Source: Tetrahymena elliotti 4EA (taxonomy: Eukaryota > Ciliophora > Oligohymenophorea > Hymenostomatida > Tetrahymenidae). Taken from it: a stretch of DNA of 64,000 bases. The stretch covers positions 524,332-588,331 of the forward strand of contig JH720327.1 of NCBI GenBank assembly GCA_000231825.2, given 5' to 3'. The notes below the pieces were generated by a model, which worked only from the letters and a program-made list of their open reading frames with translations, did not search any database and had not been told where the DNA came from. Made by a program: the position numbers and the translations under genes. How positions within the stretch are numbered: the stretch's first letter is position 1; every line of letters begins with the position of its first letter. Positions 27,844-39,592 of the stretch are shown here, piece after piece.

Positions 27844-29131
27844 ATCTAAAAATCTTTGCTTCTCTTTTTGCTTAGCTTTGTTTATATATATATAGTGAAG
27901 AAGATCGATCAATAATTGCTAGATATTATTACAAAAAGTTGAAAAATATAAAAAATATTTAAAAGAAACTCATTCTTGTTCCTCAACCAACATACATGTA
28001 AATTTTCAGTATTTAATATTTCATCTATTATATTTACAAATTTAATTTTGTAATCATTTGCAAATAGATAGTACTGTTTTAAACAAATGGCTATTTTCAT
28101 AACGTTAAACTCACCTTTCTAAATAGAATATTTCAAAAAATCTACCATTTATAACATATTAAACAGAAACCGTTTCTCATCAAAATATAAATATTTTTAT
28201 CATTTACTATCAAAAAAATACACTCATTCTACTAAAATAAAAATATTTCCCTCTAATCTTTTCGTTTTAAAAAAAGAAACAGTGCAAGTTTTACTAATAA
28301 AAAATATAATAAACATTCATTATTTAATTACATGTAAATTTATGTAAAGATATTTTTACTAAAAACGAGTGTCTAAAATTAACATAGAAAATAGCAAGCG
28401 CTTGCTTGACATAAATCAGGAAAATTCAATTATAATCTTAATAATAATTCAAATCTACCAAAACTTGTTAATAAAATTCTATAATTATTCTCTATTTCAA
28501 ACAAATCTTTCAAAACAAAATCAAAATAAAATTCAAATCAAACCATTTTAAAATCACTTTACAAATAAAATAAAGATTTAAATATTTTTACTATTATTTA
28601 ATTTTTAATTGACATATTAATAAGAAGAAGTAGATTAATAGAAGTCAATATGTTAATTTAAGCATGTAAATACATAATCAATGTAATTCATGATAAAAGA
28701 AATGGAAGATTAATTATTTATATTAATTATTTTCTCTTGTTATAATCACCTTTATTTTTTTTAATTCCCAGATGCAAATATTATATAAAAAGTTCTAAAT
28801 TATTTCAAATGAAAATTTTATCTGAATTTGAATTTAATAAAAATCTTTAATTTCAAAATTTAATTTATCAAAAATAAAAAAATGAAAGCAAGTGTCTCTA
28901 TATATAGTCCATTTAATGTTATTTTCTTTGTTTTTATGCTGTTTGTTATTATGTTTGTTTATTTATTTGTTTTTGTTTTGTTGTTTATTTGCTATTTGTG
29001 TTTGTGTTTGTTTTTGGTTTGCTATTAGTTTTTTTTGTTTGTTTGTTATTTTTCTATCTGTTTTTTTTATTTATTTTTTTTAATGTTGTTTGGAGTTTTT
29101 AAAAATCTAAAAATGGAGGAGTTTTTAATCG
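27844..29131. other. 5' flank of the VPS13-like gene, no gene supported
   Basis: A/T-rich spacer upstream of the VPS13-like start. The segment 28890-29090 is strikingly T/G-rich on the plus strand (runs of TTTGTT and TTTGTGTTTG) and reads as an apparent hydrophobic ORF of Phe/Leu/Cys. I regard that as a composition artefact. Confidence 0.4.
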
Positions 29132-29399
29132 ATGAAGTCTTGGTGGCAAATTCCTAGTTTTTTAAACAATATTTTTATATATGAGGTTTTTAACTTTGAT
29201 AGCCTAGCCATTCATTATAGTTTTTTAGTGACAAACTATCACTTATCTGTTGAGGATAAGGATAGATATTTTATTCTTTTAATATACATAAATCAGCTTC
29301 AATTCAATTCTTTTTAGGTGGCAAGAGCTTATGCAAATTTTCATTCGCTTTTTAGAGGTAATTTTAAAAACTTATTTTTTTGAATTAGAATTGTTTTGA
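29132..29399 (+). CDS. Short plus-strand ORF candidate of unknown function
   Basis: An ATG at 29132 opens about 75 codons (MKSWWQIPSFLNNIF, then SVEDKDRYFILL, then QVARAYANFHSLFR). A typical small ciliate intron (29358-29388, GTAATTTTAAAAAC to GAATTAG) would end it at TGA 29397-29399. Unspliced it would also stop soon after. Base composition is less A/T-rich than its surroundings. It would be the only plus-strand gene in the window, lies next to the structured-RNA candidate and matches nothing I know. It may be part of a non-coding transcript. Confidence 0.22.
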
Positions 29400-29480
29400 T
29401 CTATGCATATGTTGTGAAAAAAAGGGATAATGAATGGCGTGCTACTTGCAATCTATTTTTTTTTTTTCTGGGTTTTTTTT

Positions 29481-29612
29481 GACAGAATCAGGTCTCTCTG
29501 GTACTTTGAAAAAGTATTTTAGTAGTTGGTGGTTTAAATACCGGGATTGGTACGCTGATGGGGCTTAAAATGCCTCAAAGTGAGTCCACAGCCTCACTCT
29601 GAGGAAACTACT
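29481..29612. ncRNA. Candidate structured non-coding RNA
   Basis: Several hairpins lie in a row in a locally G/C-richer block: CAGA/TCTG (29483-29500); TACTTT-GAA-AAAGTA (29502-29516); an outer stem AGTAGTT/AACTACT (29521-29527 with 29606-29612). The outer stem encloses TACC/GGTA (29539-29552) and a long hairpin CCTCA-A-AGTGAG, loop TCCACAGC, CTCACT-C-TGAGG (29573-29604). Eleven pairs with one opposed A/C in that last stem is unlikely by chance in A/T-rich DNA. T-runs flank it on the plus strand. I could not match it to tRNA, U1-U6, SRP, RNase P or telomerase RNA. Strand and ends are undetermined. Confidence 0.45.
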
Positions 29613-29756
29613 AATTCAAAGTGTTTGGGGAGAGTTGATTTTTATTATTTTCCACGCTAATCTAATTTTCTTTGTTTGAAATTAATTATAATTTTCCTCT
29701 TGTATTTATCAAAATTAATTTCAAAATAGATTCGGAGGTAAATTCAATTTCAATCA

Positions 29757-30215
29757 AACAAAAACTTTCCCCATTCTTTAATTAAAAGTAATTTCAAAAA
29801 AAGTATATGAATAAGTGATTATTCATTCTAAATATATGAATAGATAATCATACCCAATTTAATAAAAACTTCTTATTGACTTTTAAGACTTTTATTCATT
29901 TTTAAGCTTTCCTTTACAAAAATACAAATATTTTGTAAATGCAAACAAAAAAATTTCAAAGCTTTTTTGAAATCAAATTGTTTATCAATCTTTAATCAAA
30001 AGCAATTTCTAAGCATATGAATAAATGATAATTCTAAATATATAAATAGGTGATCATGCACAATATCTTCTTATTAATTATTAAGGTTCTTATTAATTGT
30101 TGAGCTTTCCTTGATGAATAAACAAATAAATATCCTCAATAATAAATAAATACCCTCAATACTAAATAAAATACAAACAAAAAAATTTCAAAATTATTTT
30201 TAAATTCAAAATCAT
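29757..30215. repeat. Direct duplication of about 230 bp, non-coding
   Basis: Two adjacent diverged copies (about 29757-29980 and 29984-30215) share TCTTTAATTAAAAG / TCTTTAATCAAAAG, TATGAATAA..TGAT, AAATATATGAATAG, CTTCTTATT, GAGCTTTCCTT / AAGCTTTCCTT and GCAAACAAAAAAATTTCAAA / ACAAACAAAAAAATTTCAAA. No coding frame is supported. Confidence 0.6.
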
Positions 30216-31319
30216 TTTTTGAAAGATTAAACTAAAATAGAATTTTTTATTAATTTAGATTTTAATTTAAAATCAAAACTTATTTGCTTATTATGTAATT
30301 CGAAACAAATTAAAATAGATTAATGATATTATTTTATAAATAAAAAAATGAACATCAAGATAAAAATCATTAATCTATTCATTTAAATGCTTACTTATTG
30401 GAACATCAATAAATATTTGATTTTTATTTACATATCTGAAGCAAATAATTATTTATGAATTTAAGGATATTTTCATTCCAATATTTAATCAGTTTAATTC
30501 ACTTTTTTGCTTTGTATTTTTTATCAAGAGTTAAATAAGCGAAAAGGTATTTATATGAATAGTTTTTAATAAATATTTCAAAGAAAATAATAATATTTCA
30601 AAATTTATTGCTTCTTAGTAAATAATATTCGATCAAAATGATAAGTGTTTTTAATGGCTTGAAGGTAAAGCTCATTTTTGTTAATTTAATTATTATTAAA
30701 ATTTCAGAAAATATTTGTTTTTAAGTTTTGAATAAAAAATTAAGTATTTATTTATGTTTATTGATGGAAATAAAATAAATTTAAAATAATATTTGATATA
30801 TTTATTCTCAAGAAATTTTTTACTACTCAAATATTTAGAAAATGATTGAATGAATAAATAAATATTTATTCTATTAAAAAATTTTAGATTGATGAAGTCA
30901 AAACGCTTTTTTTTTAATTTAGTAATGTTTAATTTAATGTTTTTTAAATAAAAATATGAAATTATAAATTAAAATAGAATAAATTAAAAATACAACTTGA
31001 CACAAAATATAATTAAATATAAACTTTTTTGATGAAATTAGATTTGAAAGAATTAATGAAATTTATTTATTAAGTCAATTTGACAAATATTTTGAATATT
31101 TCTTAATTAATTGCACGTATTAAGTGTTTTATTATTTAAAAAAAACTTCTTAAATATTAGGACATAATTTAATGTTTTTAGAAAGTAAAAATAAATTAAT
31201 AATATTTATTGATTAATATATAATAAATTAAAAATACAATTTGACACATTTATTTACAATAAATTTTACTGCTGAAATATTTAGAATTGAATTGAAATGA
31301 ATAATTATTAATTATTTAT
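30216..31319. other. Intergenic region with weak repeats
   Basis: A/T-rich DNA downstream of the myosin-RCC1 gene. A short motif AAAAATACAACTTGACACA (about 30988) recurs as AAAAATACAATTTGACACA (about 31228), with neighbouring ATAATAAATTA sequence, hinting at an old duplication of about 240 bp. No gene seen. Confidence 0.4.
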
Positions 31320-34300
31320 TCAATTAAAGAATTTTTTATTGGCAAGTATTTAGCTGTATTGTTTTTATTCATAGAGTTAAATAAGCTGTTTATCAATTTG
31401 CCTTAATTATTTTTATGGGAGAGTTTTTAAAAACTCAATTTTATTTTTTAGCTCTTTTAGTTTCTTTTTTTCTCTAATTTTTAATATTAAAAAAATAATT
31501 TTAAATGAATTTTGAAATTTAAATTTTACTCTTCTTCTCTTTTTTGGAATTCATTCAAGCTTCTTTCAACATCAAAGCTAGCTTCTTATATGTTACTTAT
31601 ATCAGCGAAATCTTCTACTTTTACTATTGAAGGTGATTATGTTTTTTGGATTAGAGCTGAAATATTCTTTGGCTTTTTAGGACTTTCTTTAAGGTCAATA
31701 TATTGCTATGATAGTTTATGAATTATACTCTAAATTGTAGGTGGCTTAACTGATAATTAAAAAATAAGAATAAATATTCTCAAATAAATATTTAATTGAA
31801 ATACTTTAGTCTATATTTTATTTAACCCATTTCTTAGTTAGAGTATTGCATGTCTATTGAAGTACTGTTTCACTTAAATCTTTGCTAAAAGCAAAAGTAC
31901 CATAGACAATACTAAGAGTTTTGCTCCATGAGCTAGTTAATTTCATGCAAAATGTTCCTTCTAACTATTTAAGCTAATTAAATAAATATTAAAAATAACA
32001 TCTTTTTAAAAATATAAAATTACCTTTTCTGATACTTTATAAATAGTTGGATTTTCTTGATATTTAATACTATGATTAGTACCAAACCAAAGGATATCAG
32101 AGGTATTTAGCAAAAGGAGAGTGCTTGTTCTAGTAGCACAAACCTAAATAACTATATCTTTATAAAGATTATTTAAGTTACATAACTAAGGCTCATTTTA
32201 ATCTTGATAATCTCCAAGACCTAGTTATCCGCATTATCCCCAACCCCATACATATTCTCTTCCATAGCCAGTTTAACAAACAACGTGAGCAAAACCACAC
32301 TCAACCTTTTTATTAAATAAAAAGTAAGATATATTATTATATATTTAATTTTAATTATTTTAAATACTTAATTTATTTAATTTGTTTTAAAGAAAGGAAT
32401 CAATGTTGGTTCTTTTCTTTCTTTGAAGTCTCCTAAACCAAGTTAACCATGTTAATTTTTTCCGAAGGAATATATCTGATGGCTTGTTGTTAAAAAGATT
32501 GTAAAGTTAAATCCACATGAAACTCTTTCTACTTTCTGAGAGAAATTGATCTTCTAATAAGGACTGTATTTTTAATTTGTATAGACTGAACCATTATTTA
32601 AAACAATAAAAGCTGAATTCATTCTGCATTTAATACTTTTTATTTTATCTTCTTTGACAGAGATTATTTCCATAGGAATATCTACATTATTCACTAATCC
32701 TTCTTCATCATAAAATCCAAGTTATCCTTTATTATTTTTACCCCAGCCATATAGCTTTCCTTCTTTAGATAAAACTAAAGTAAAATCATTACCAACACTT
32801 GCCTATTCTATCTACAAGGAATCACTAACCAATATATTATTAATCTTTTTTATAAAAAAGTTAAACAAAAGTTAAAAGACATATAAAATACTTTAAATTC
32901 ATTTTCTCTAATCTCTTCTGAGGTTCCAAGCTATCCAAAATCGTTCCATCCCCAACTGTATAGTTAATTATTATTACTTATTGCTATTGAATGTGTTTCT
33001 CCTATATAAATAGCTTATAAGTAATCTTTCTTCAGATAACTCTAATGATACTACTACTGATAGTATTCAGACCATCCATTTGGAGGATAAATATCTTTTG
33101 TATCAGATAAAATCTCAAAATCTATTAAATGAGAGATCATATAGACTTTTTAAGGAACTAATGTAAGTTTATAAGAAGGGTCAATTAATTAACTTTTCTT
33201 TATTATCTAAGCATTCTCAATCACTCTTGAAGACTTTATAATAAATTTATAATTTATTAATATTCATTTTCAAATAAATTTATTCAAAAAATATTTAATG
33301 TAAATTTTTGTTTAAATATTCTGCTTTAGATAATCCAAAGTAAATAAAGAAAAATTAAAATTCAACTTTTCAGATTCAAAAAAGTTGTTTTTCTTGAAAG
33401 AATATTTGGAAAATTTTACAGTATATATTTTAATTAATTGAAAAAATAATTTACTTTGTTTAATGGCGATTGTGTGCTTGTCAGACTTTTAGGAAGAATT
33501 GAAGTTCCATTTGTTTTTTTGGGAGAGATTTGATTATGCAACTTATCAAGGTCAGAAGTGTAATAGTACATGTCTTGAATTTTCTATTCAGTAGTATTTT
33601 AGTTTGAATTATCTAATTTATCACTTTAGCGAATATTTGAAAATTCAATTTAATTAGTCCCAGTTTTTCTTACTAACTGATTTGAAGAAGATTCATTATC
33701 TTTCATTCTTAATTTTGATCTTTTAGCAATATTAGATTAATTTGTGATAGATTTTTAGTCTTCTATTCTGAGAGGACTTTCATAATTAAGTTTTGAGGCT
33801 TGATTTCTCTCTAAAATATCTTATAAATCTATGGTACTATTGTTATTAACAATATCAATAGAATTATCTCTATCTTGAGAAATATAAAGTATATTTAAAT
33901 CTCCCCCTTAACTATTAAATGCATACTATGAAACTTGACTCATTTATTTTTGTTAATTTTTCTTTTTATTGGTTTCTGTTGGCTTTTGTGAGGTCTTATC
34001 ATACACTTATTTGCTTACCATTTTTTATATTTATTCTTAGCTCTTTTATGAGTTGAATAATGGTTTAATTGAATTTTTCTTTTTTATCTAAACCTCTTTA
34101 GGTATCATTTCAGATGGTTTTTTGTTATTCTAAGTAGATCCTTTACTCGCATTTTTTCTTTTGTATTATATTTTCTTTTATATGTAATACATTTCTTCAA
34201 CATTAGAATAAATATTATTTTCTTCAGCTAATCCTAGTGAATTTTATTATTCTGTAGAAAGCAAATTTTTATAGCCACAATCATTAACATAAGACTGTAA

Positions 34301-37300
34301 TCTTTATAATCTAATATGTTTCTTAATCAAGAACTTCCTCATAGCACTAAATAATTCAAAAAAATAATTAAAATATCTTTCTTTTAAAAAGAAAAAACAA
34401 ACATTTATATTTTATGAGTGGAGTGTTTCAATTATTTATAGTAAGCTGAAAGTATTTTCATCTTTATAAAAGCTTAAATTTTCATTGCTGCTTTCTTCTT
34501 TTCTAAGAATTTCTTTCTGTGAGTATGCATTCTGTAATTGGTTTGTATTTTAGTTGCTGCTTTTCTTTCTCTAATCATTCTTCCGACCATCTTAACCCTA
34601 ATAATCATTTCTTTTTGGTGCTTTCTTGCCAAAAACCCTCTTATAATTTTTTATATCTGAATGCAAGATCTTCTTCTGATAAAATTCCAAGCAAAATTTA
34701 GAACTTCATTCTAAAGGATTATTTAAAATAGTTAAAAATAATAATAAAAATAAAATATTTTTTACTTCAATTTTATCTTTGCAATATTTTATGTTTCTTA
34801 GCCTTGCCTTTTCCAAAAATTATCTGATGCATTTTTGAATCAGAAGAACATTCTTCTTAACATTACAAAAATATTCAAGTTTTATGGCATAATTTATATA
34901 ATTTTAAATGACCAAAGCAGACTGTCTATATTTTTTGATAAGCTCTCTCTGCAAATGCCTTCTATACCAATTTTAAATTTTCTAAGCCTTTTTTCTCTAA
35001 TCCTTGAACTTTTTATATAAAATCTTAACTTTAATAAGCTACTAACAAGTTTTTATCAACTAAAACCATCTTCTCAGCTTTTTAAGTTACTTATATCTAT
35101 AAAATAATAATTTTTTTCATATTATTACAAACAAGTCCAAAAAATTAGAATTAAAAAATCATCAATTAAATTTAATCATATTTTAATTTCTTCATAATCT
35201 TTATCTTTGAAATAATGAAAAAATCTTATTCTATTAAAAAATTTTTTAGGCTTCTTAAGTCTCTCAATCTTTTTCTTGTAATTAATTGCAATGAACTACT
35301 TTGAAAAATATGTTAACTTCAAAGGTATTATTTTAAACAAATTCAATGTTAAAATAAGTTATTTTTTATTTTTTTTGTATAACTTTTACCTATTATTTTA
35401 AATAAATTCATCAAAATCAAAAAGTCTTTCACAAATTTTTTTTTAGTAAAGTCTTTTTCGGTTCCTCAAAATTTACCATTTTGTATGATTTATTTAGTAA
35501 TGATATTAAGCAGTTATTTTCAAGAAGTGCAAAATAAACTCATTTAAAATACTTTCACAAATTTTTATTTGAAAATAATCTTTAATTGGGATTCTTAACT
35601 TAAAAATTGTTATTTGAAATATTTCTTTTTTTATTTAAATTTTATGATTTTTTTTGTTTTAAACTGATTAAAGGATTTACGTATAAAAAGCTTTTTGGAA
35701 TCTCTTAGCAGTTTTATTGAGCTCTTCTAATTTATTTTCATAGACTTGCTCTATGTCATTTAAAGCTCTGTTTTACATGAAGATTCTTGTTTTACCAAAT
35801 AAAATATTTCCATTTCCATCAATTCCTCTGAAAACAGTTTTGAACAGCCTTTTGTTTTGAAATTAAGTTATTTTTGTGATAGTTAAATTATTAGAAATAC
35901 CCTTTACTGAGAGTGATAAAATCAGCATCTTCTTGACAAAGTTTTTGATAGGGCTTGAAATCTTAGTTGATGAGTGAATATCTTTTATAGAAAAGCTAAT
36001 ATGTTTTTCTGATTGGATATGATTGCTTTCTTACTTTAATAGATTCAAGTACACCTAAATATCTAACTTGTTAGAGAGCATTAACTGGTCTGAAGCAGTT
36101 TGCTTTCTTTTCTTCATTAGGCTTGATGCATCTTATAAAATGACAGTCACAAGCCATTAAATCATTCATCAAGTATTGCATTTCGGTTCTAAATTTACTT
36201 CCCAAAGACTTTTCTTTTTCTGTTAAAAAAAATTGAAAATAAATGAATAATTCAAAAACCAAAAAATGAATTTTACTTTTAGTTTTATTTGATTCTATTT
36301 CCTATTAAGCCAATTAAGAGAGTAAAACATTTTTAGATTCAAGTAAAGCATTCATAATCAGTTCTTAAATTTCATCTTAATTTTTTTCTGTAAATACAGT
36401 AGCTGTATATTCAACCTCTTTAGCAGAATGGACGATTGTGAAAGTAGGCCTTGCGGTAATTCTTGGAATCTAAAAATATTTATTGTTTCTATGAGTTTGA
36501 CGAATTTTATTCAAAAACTTCTCATCATTTCCCTTTGTCTAACAAATATCATCTAAAATATTAAAAATACCACTTGGAGGCATATCTAATAAATCAATAA
36601 CTGGTTTGTTATCTGTAAAACTTAAATATTAAAGATAGCTTTCAAGTCCTTCTTTAACAAATACCTGCTCTTCCTATTTAAAGACATACTAAATATATAA
36701 TTATTGAAGCTTTTCATTAGTGTAATTGATAAAAAACTATTCAAAACCATTTTCTTTAAAGACTTCAAATCCGTATATATCTAGCAATCCTATTTTACTA
36801 ATTTTTGCATCATCTATAATTTCTTTTGGAACAATAATCTCATTAAGCTTTTAAACAATAAGATTAAACATTCTTTCATATAAGTATTTAGCTAAACTAT
36901 CTTTCGTATTAGCACATTCAATCTTTTAAAGTGGACTCATAAAATTCTATTTTTAAATAACTCTTAATTTATAAGTGAAACCTTCAATTAATCTCTTTTC
37001 ATCTATTTAAAGTAATTTAGCTATTTAGCTTAGCACTTCTAGATTCGAAACAGAACAAGGATTATCTTTATTTTAACAATGATTTTAATTCATCATTTAA
37101 AATATTTTAACAAAATATTATTACCATTTGTCAATGTCTTATCATTAAATTGCAAGTTTCCTAATAAAAGAATAGCAGAAATAAAGCAATAAATAGAATC
37201 TTAAACATTCTGAAAACCTAAAATCTAAAATGATTCATTAACTTCTTAAAATAGCTTGACGTCATCTATTTTATCCACACTGTAACATTTAGATTTAGAT

Positions 37301-38535
37301 AAATAGTCATACTTCTCAAATGAAACAGGATACTCAAGTCCATATTTCTCCAAGCATTACTAATCAGCTCCCTTTAAAAAGTGATAGAAAATATGAAAAC
37401 TTCTCTCTCCTTATCCCTATCATTAACAAATATTAATTTAAAATCAAAAAAATATTATTTTACCTAATTTGTGATACGAGCTTTTTCAAGTAAATAATTA
37501 ATAATTTGAGCTCCTTCAATCATTTTATTATGTTTGTTGACAATAATTGTGACATATTTACCAAATCTACTTGAATTATCATTTCTAACTGTTTTTGCAT
37601 TACCAAATGCTTCTAATATAGGGTTGCAGCTCAATATCTTTTCAAATTAATAAAAACATATTCAAAATAAAACAAACAAATATCTTTCATTCATGTTATT
37701 ATAAAATATATTTAAATATAATAATTCCTAGTTTACCTTGTCTTCTATTGAAGGTCTGTTATGTATTTTATCAGAATAAGATGATCTTCTTCTTTTCACT
37801 TCAAGGTCTTTAACTCCTGTAAGCTTTTCTTGGCTTGTCAACTCTAAATTTCCAAGAGAAGTAAGAAATTTCATGCAATATTTTGTATTTTCAGTTTTTC
37901 CTGCACCAGATTCACCTGAAATAACAAGAGCTTGATTCTTTTCATTTAAAAATAAATCCTTAAATGACTCTGCAGTTAAACCATAAACATGAGGAGGAAT
38001 TTTCTTGTGAAGATTCTTCTCTGCGAAGTTTTCAATAATAGAAATATATTTAAGTAATGTTGATTCTTCATAAAGATTATCTATTTTTTTGAATGGATTA
38101 ACTGCCAGCAAGGTGGGTCCAACATAAGTGTAAATTTTATTTTCATCATATCTTTTCCTTAAATTTTAAAGAAGCTCTGCTTCATTTAACAAATCCATAT
38201 TCACCATATCATCAAAAGTCTCATTTTATTCATTTCTTATTAGCAATCTGTCTGCTTGAATTTCCTTAGGATCGCCTCCACTGCTTAGCTAGCAAGTAGC
38301 CATCCTTGTAACTTTATTAAAACCAATAATTTAAGCAGGCATGAACACTTCTGAAGTCTAATCATTCAAGTTTTATTCAGCTATCCAACAATATTCCTCT
38401 AAACAATAAAAAATAATAAAGAAAATTAAGATTTTTTCAAATGAAAAGAAAAAATGGAGATTTAAATTCAAGCAATTTACATGGTACAATCCAAGAATAT
38501 TGAGCGGATTCATTTTCTACTTTTTTAGTTGCCAT
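31320..38535 (-). CDS. Unconventional myosin with IQ neck and RCC1-like tail
   Basis: An actin-based motor; the tail is expected to bind cargo or a regulator. The ATG at 38535 ([15 protein letters not shown]) precedes a full motor: [16 protein letters not shown]-loop [13 protein letters not shown] (37895-37920), switch [12 protein letters not shown], switch [17 protein letters not shown], the actin-binding region [14 protein letters not shown], and KTRIFMQNRAL near 35680. About seven IQ-like motifs follow (35110-34270), including [37 protein letters not shown] and [16 protein letters not shown] Gln/Asn/Lys-rich linker (34200-33400) leads to RCC1 repeats ([49 protein letters not shown]). A coiled-coil end stops at TGA 31320. 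Motor and RCC1 parts could be called two genes overlapping by 4 bp at 34339-34342, but a 57-bp intron there rebuilds an IQ motif, so I call one. Alveolate class XIV-type myosins (for example Toxoplasma MyoH) have similar tails. Confidence 0.82.
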
Positions 38536-39592
38536 AAATGAAAATAAAGAAATAATAAATGATTTTAGAATTAAATATATTCAGCTATTTATTACTAGTT
38601 TTCCAAATGTAAAGTATTATTTTTATTGGAATAATAATTAAATTTTGCTGGTGAAAGATTAACTAAATTATAAAAAATATGATATATCAATCAATCGATC
38701 GATCAAAATATTTTGCACAAAATTAATTTAATAAAAAAATAAACTAAGACAATTTAGAATTACTATCAATCAATCAATCAACATTTTTAAGTTTAACAGT
38801 AATATTTTGAGTAATTCAATTATTCATTTTAAAACTAAAATATCTTTCACAAAATGCCAAAATTAGCCTCCTTCACATATTTTTATCATTCATATATATT
38901 TTGAAATACTAATCAAAAAATTTTAAGAATTTATTAAAATATTGATCAATATTTTTGAGAAAAGAGCAAAATAAAATACTCCGAAATAAATTAAATAATC
39001 TTAATCTTGTTAACATTTAATGATAAAAACAAATAAATAATCTTTCAAAAAGTAATTAGTATTAATATTTTTTAATTATTTTTGAAATCACCATGAGAAA
39101 TTAAAAAATTAACTAATCTTTTTTAATCTAAATACTACTGACTAAATATAATTTTAAATTAAATACCAATTATTTTTTATTAACTCATTTAAAAGATTTC
39201 AAAATTGATCCATATTTTTATAAAAAATAATTCAAGATACTGTCTACACTCTAAGTTAAGGTGAGATGAAAAATAATAATTTTTAAAATTTATCACCTTT
39301 TAACTTAGAGTACAAATGGTAATTAAAAAAACCAATATTAATCTAATCTTGAGAAATTACAATAAATATTAAGAAAATTTTTATAAATTTGATAGAGTTA
39401 ATACTATTAAAGCAATAAAGCTGAAAAGAAATAAAATTATTATAAACACTAATAAAATACATTTTTAAAGAACTAAAAGCTATATTAATAAATTATATAA
39501 AAAATGGGAATAAATATTTTTAAATATTTAAAGTTTGATAAAAATGGATAAAAACTACATAAAAATAAGAAATTTGAACACTACTAACTAAC
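38536..39592. other. Intergenic region upstream of myosin-RCC1
   Basis: A/T-rich spacer holding the promoter side of the myosin gene and the 3' side of the peptidase gene. It contains short CAAT/CGAT runs (near 38688 and 38767) and the inverted repeat listed at 39248-39311. No gene seen. Confidence 0.5.
39248..39311. repeat. Intergenic inverted repeat (hairpin)
   Basis: ACTCTAAGTTAA (39248-39259) plus GGTGA (39260-39264) pairs with TCACC (39293-39297) and TTAACTTAGAGT (39300-39311), leaving a two-base bulge and a loop of about 28 A/T-rich bases. Seventeen pairs is far above background. It lies about 280 bp past the stop of the peptidase gene, so it could be a 3'-end element or a miniature transposon remnant. 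Confidence 0.7.

Noticed and set aside
28892..29083. Hydrophobic Phe/Leu/Cys ORF on the plus strand
   Set aside because: It results from T/G-rich simple sequence, with no family similarity and no plausible gene context.
34339..34342. Four-base stop/start overlap suggesting separate myosin and RCC1 genes
   Set aside because: Splicing 57 bp restores an IQ motif and one frame across the junction; overlapping ATGA gene pairs are not expected in a ciliate nuclear genome.
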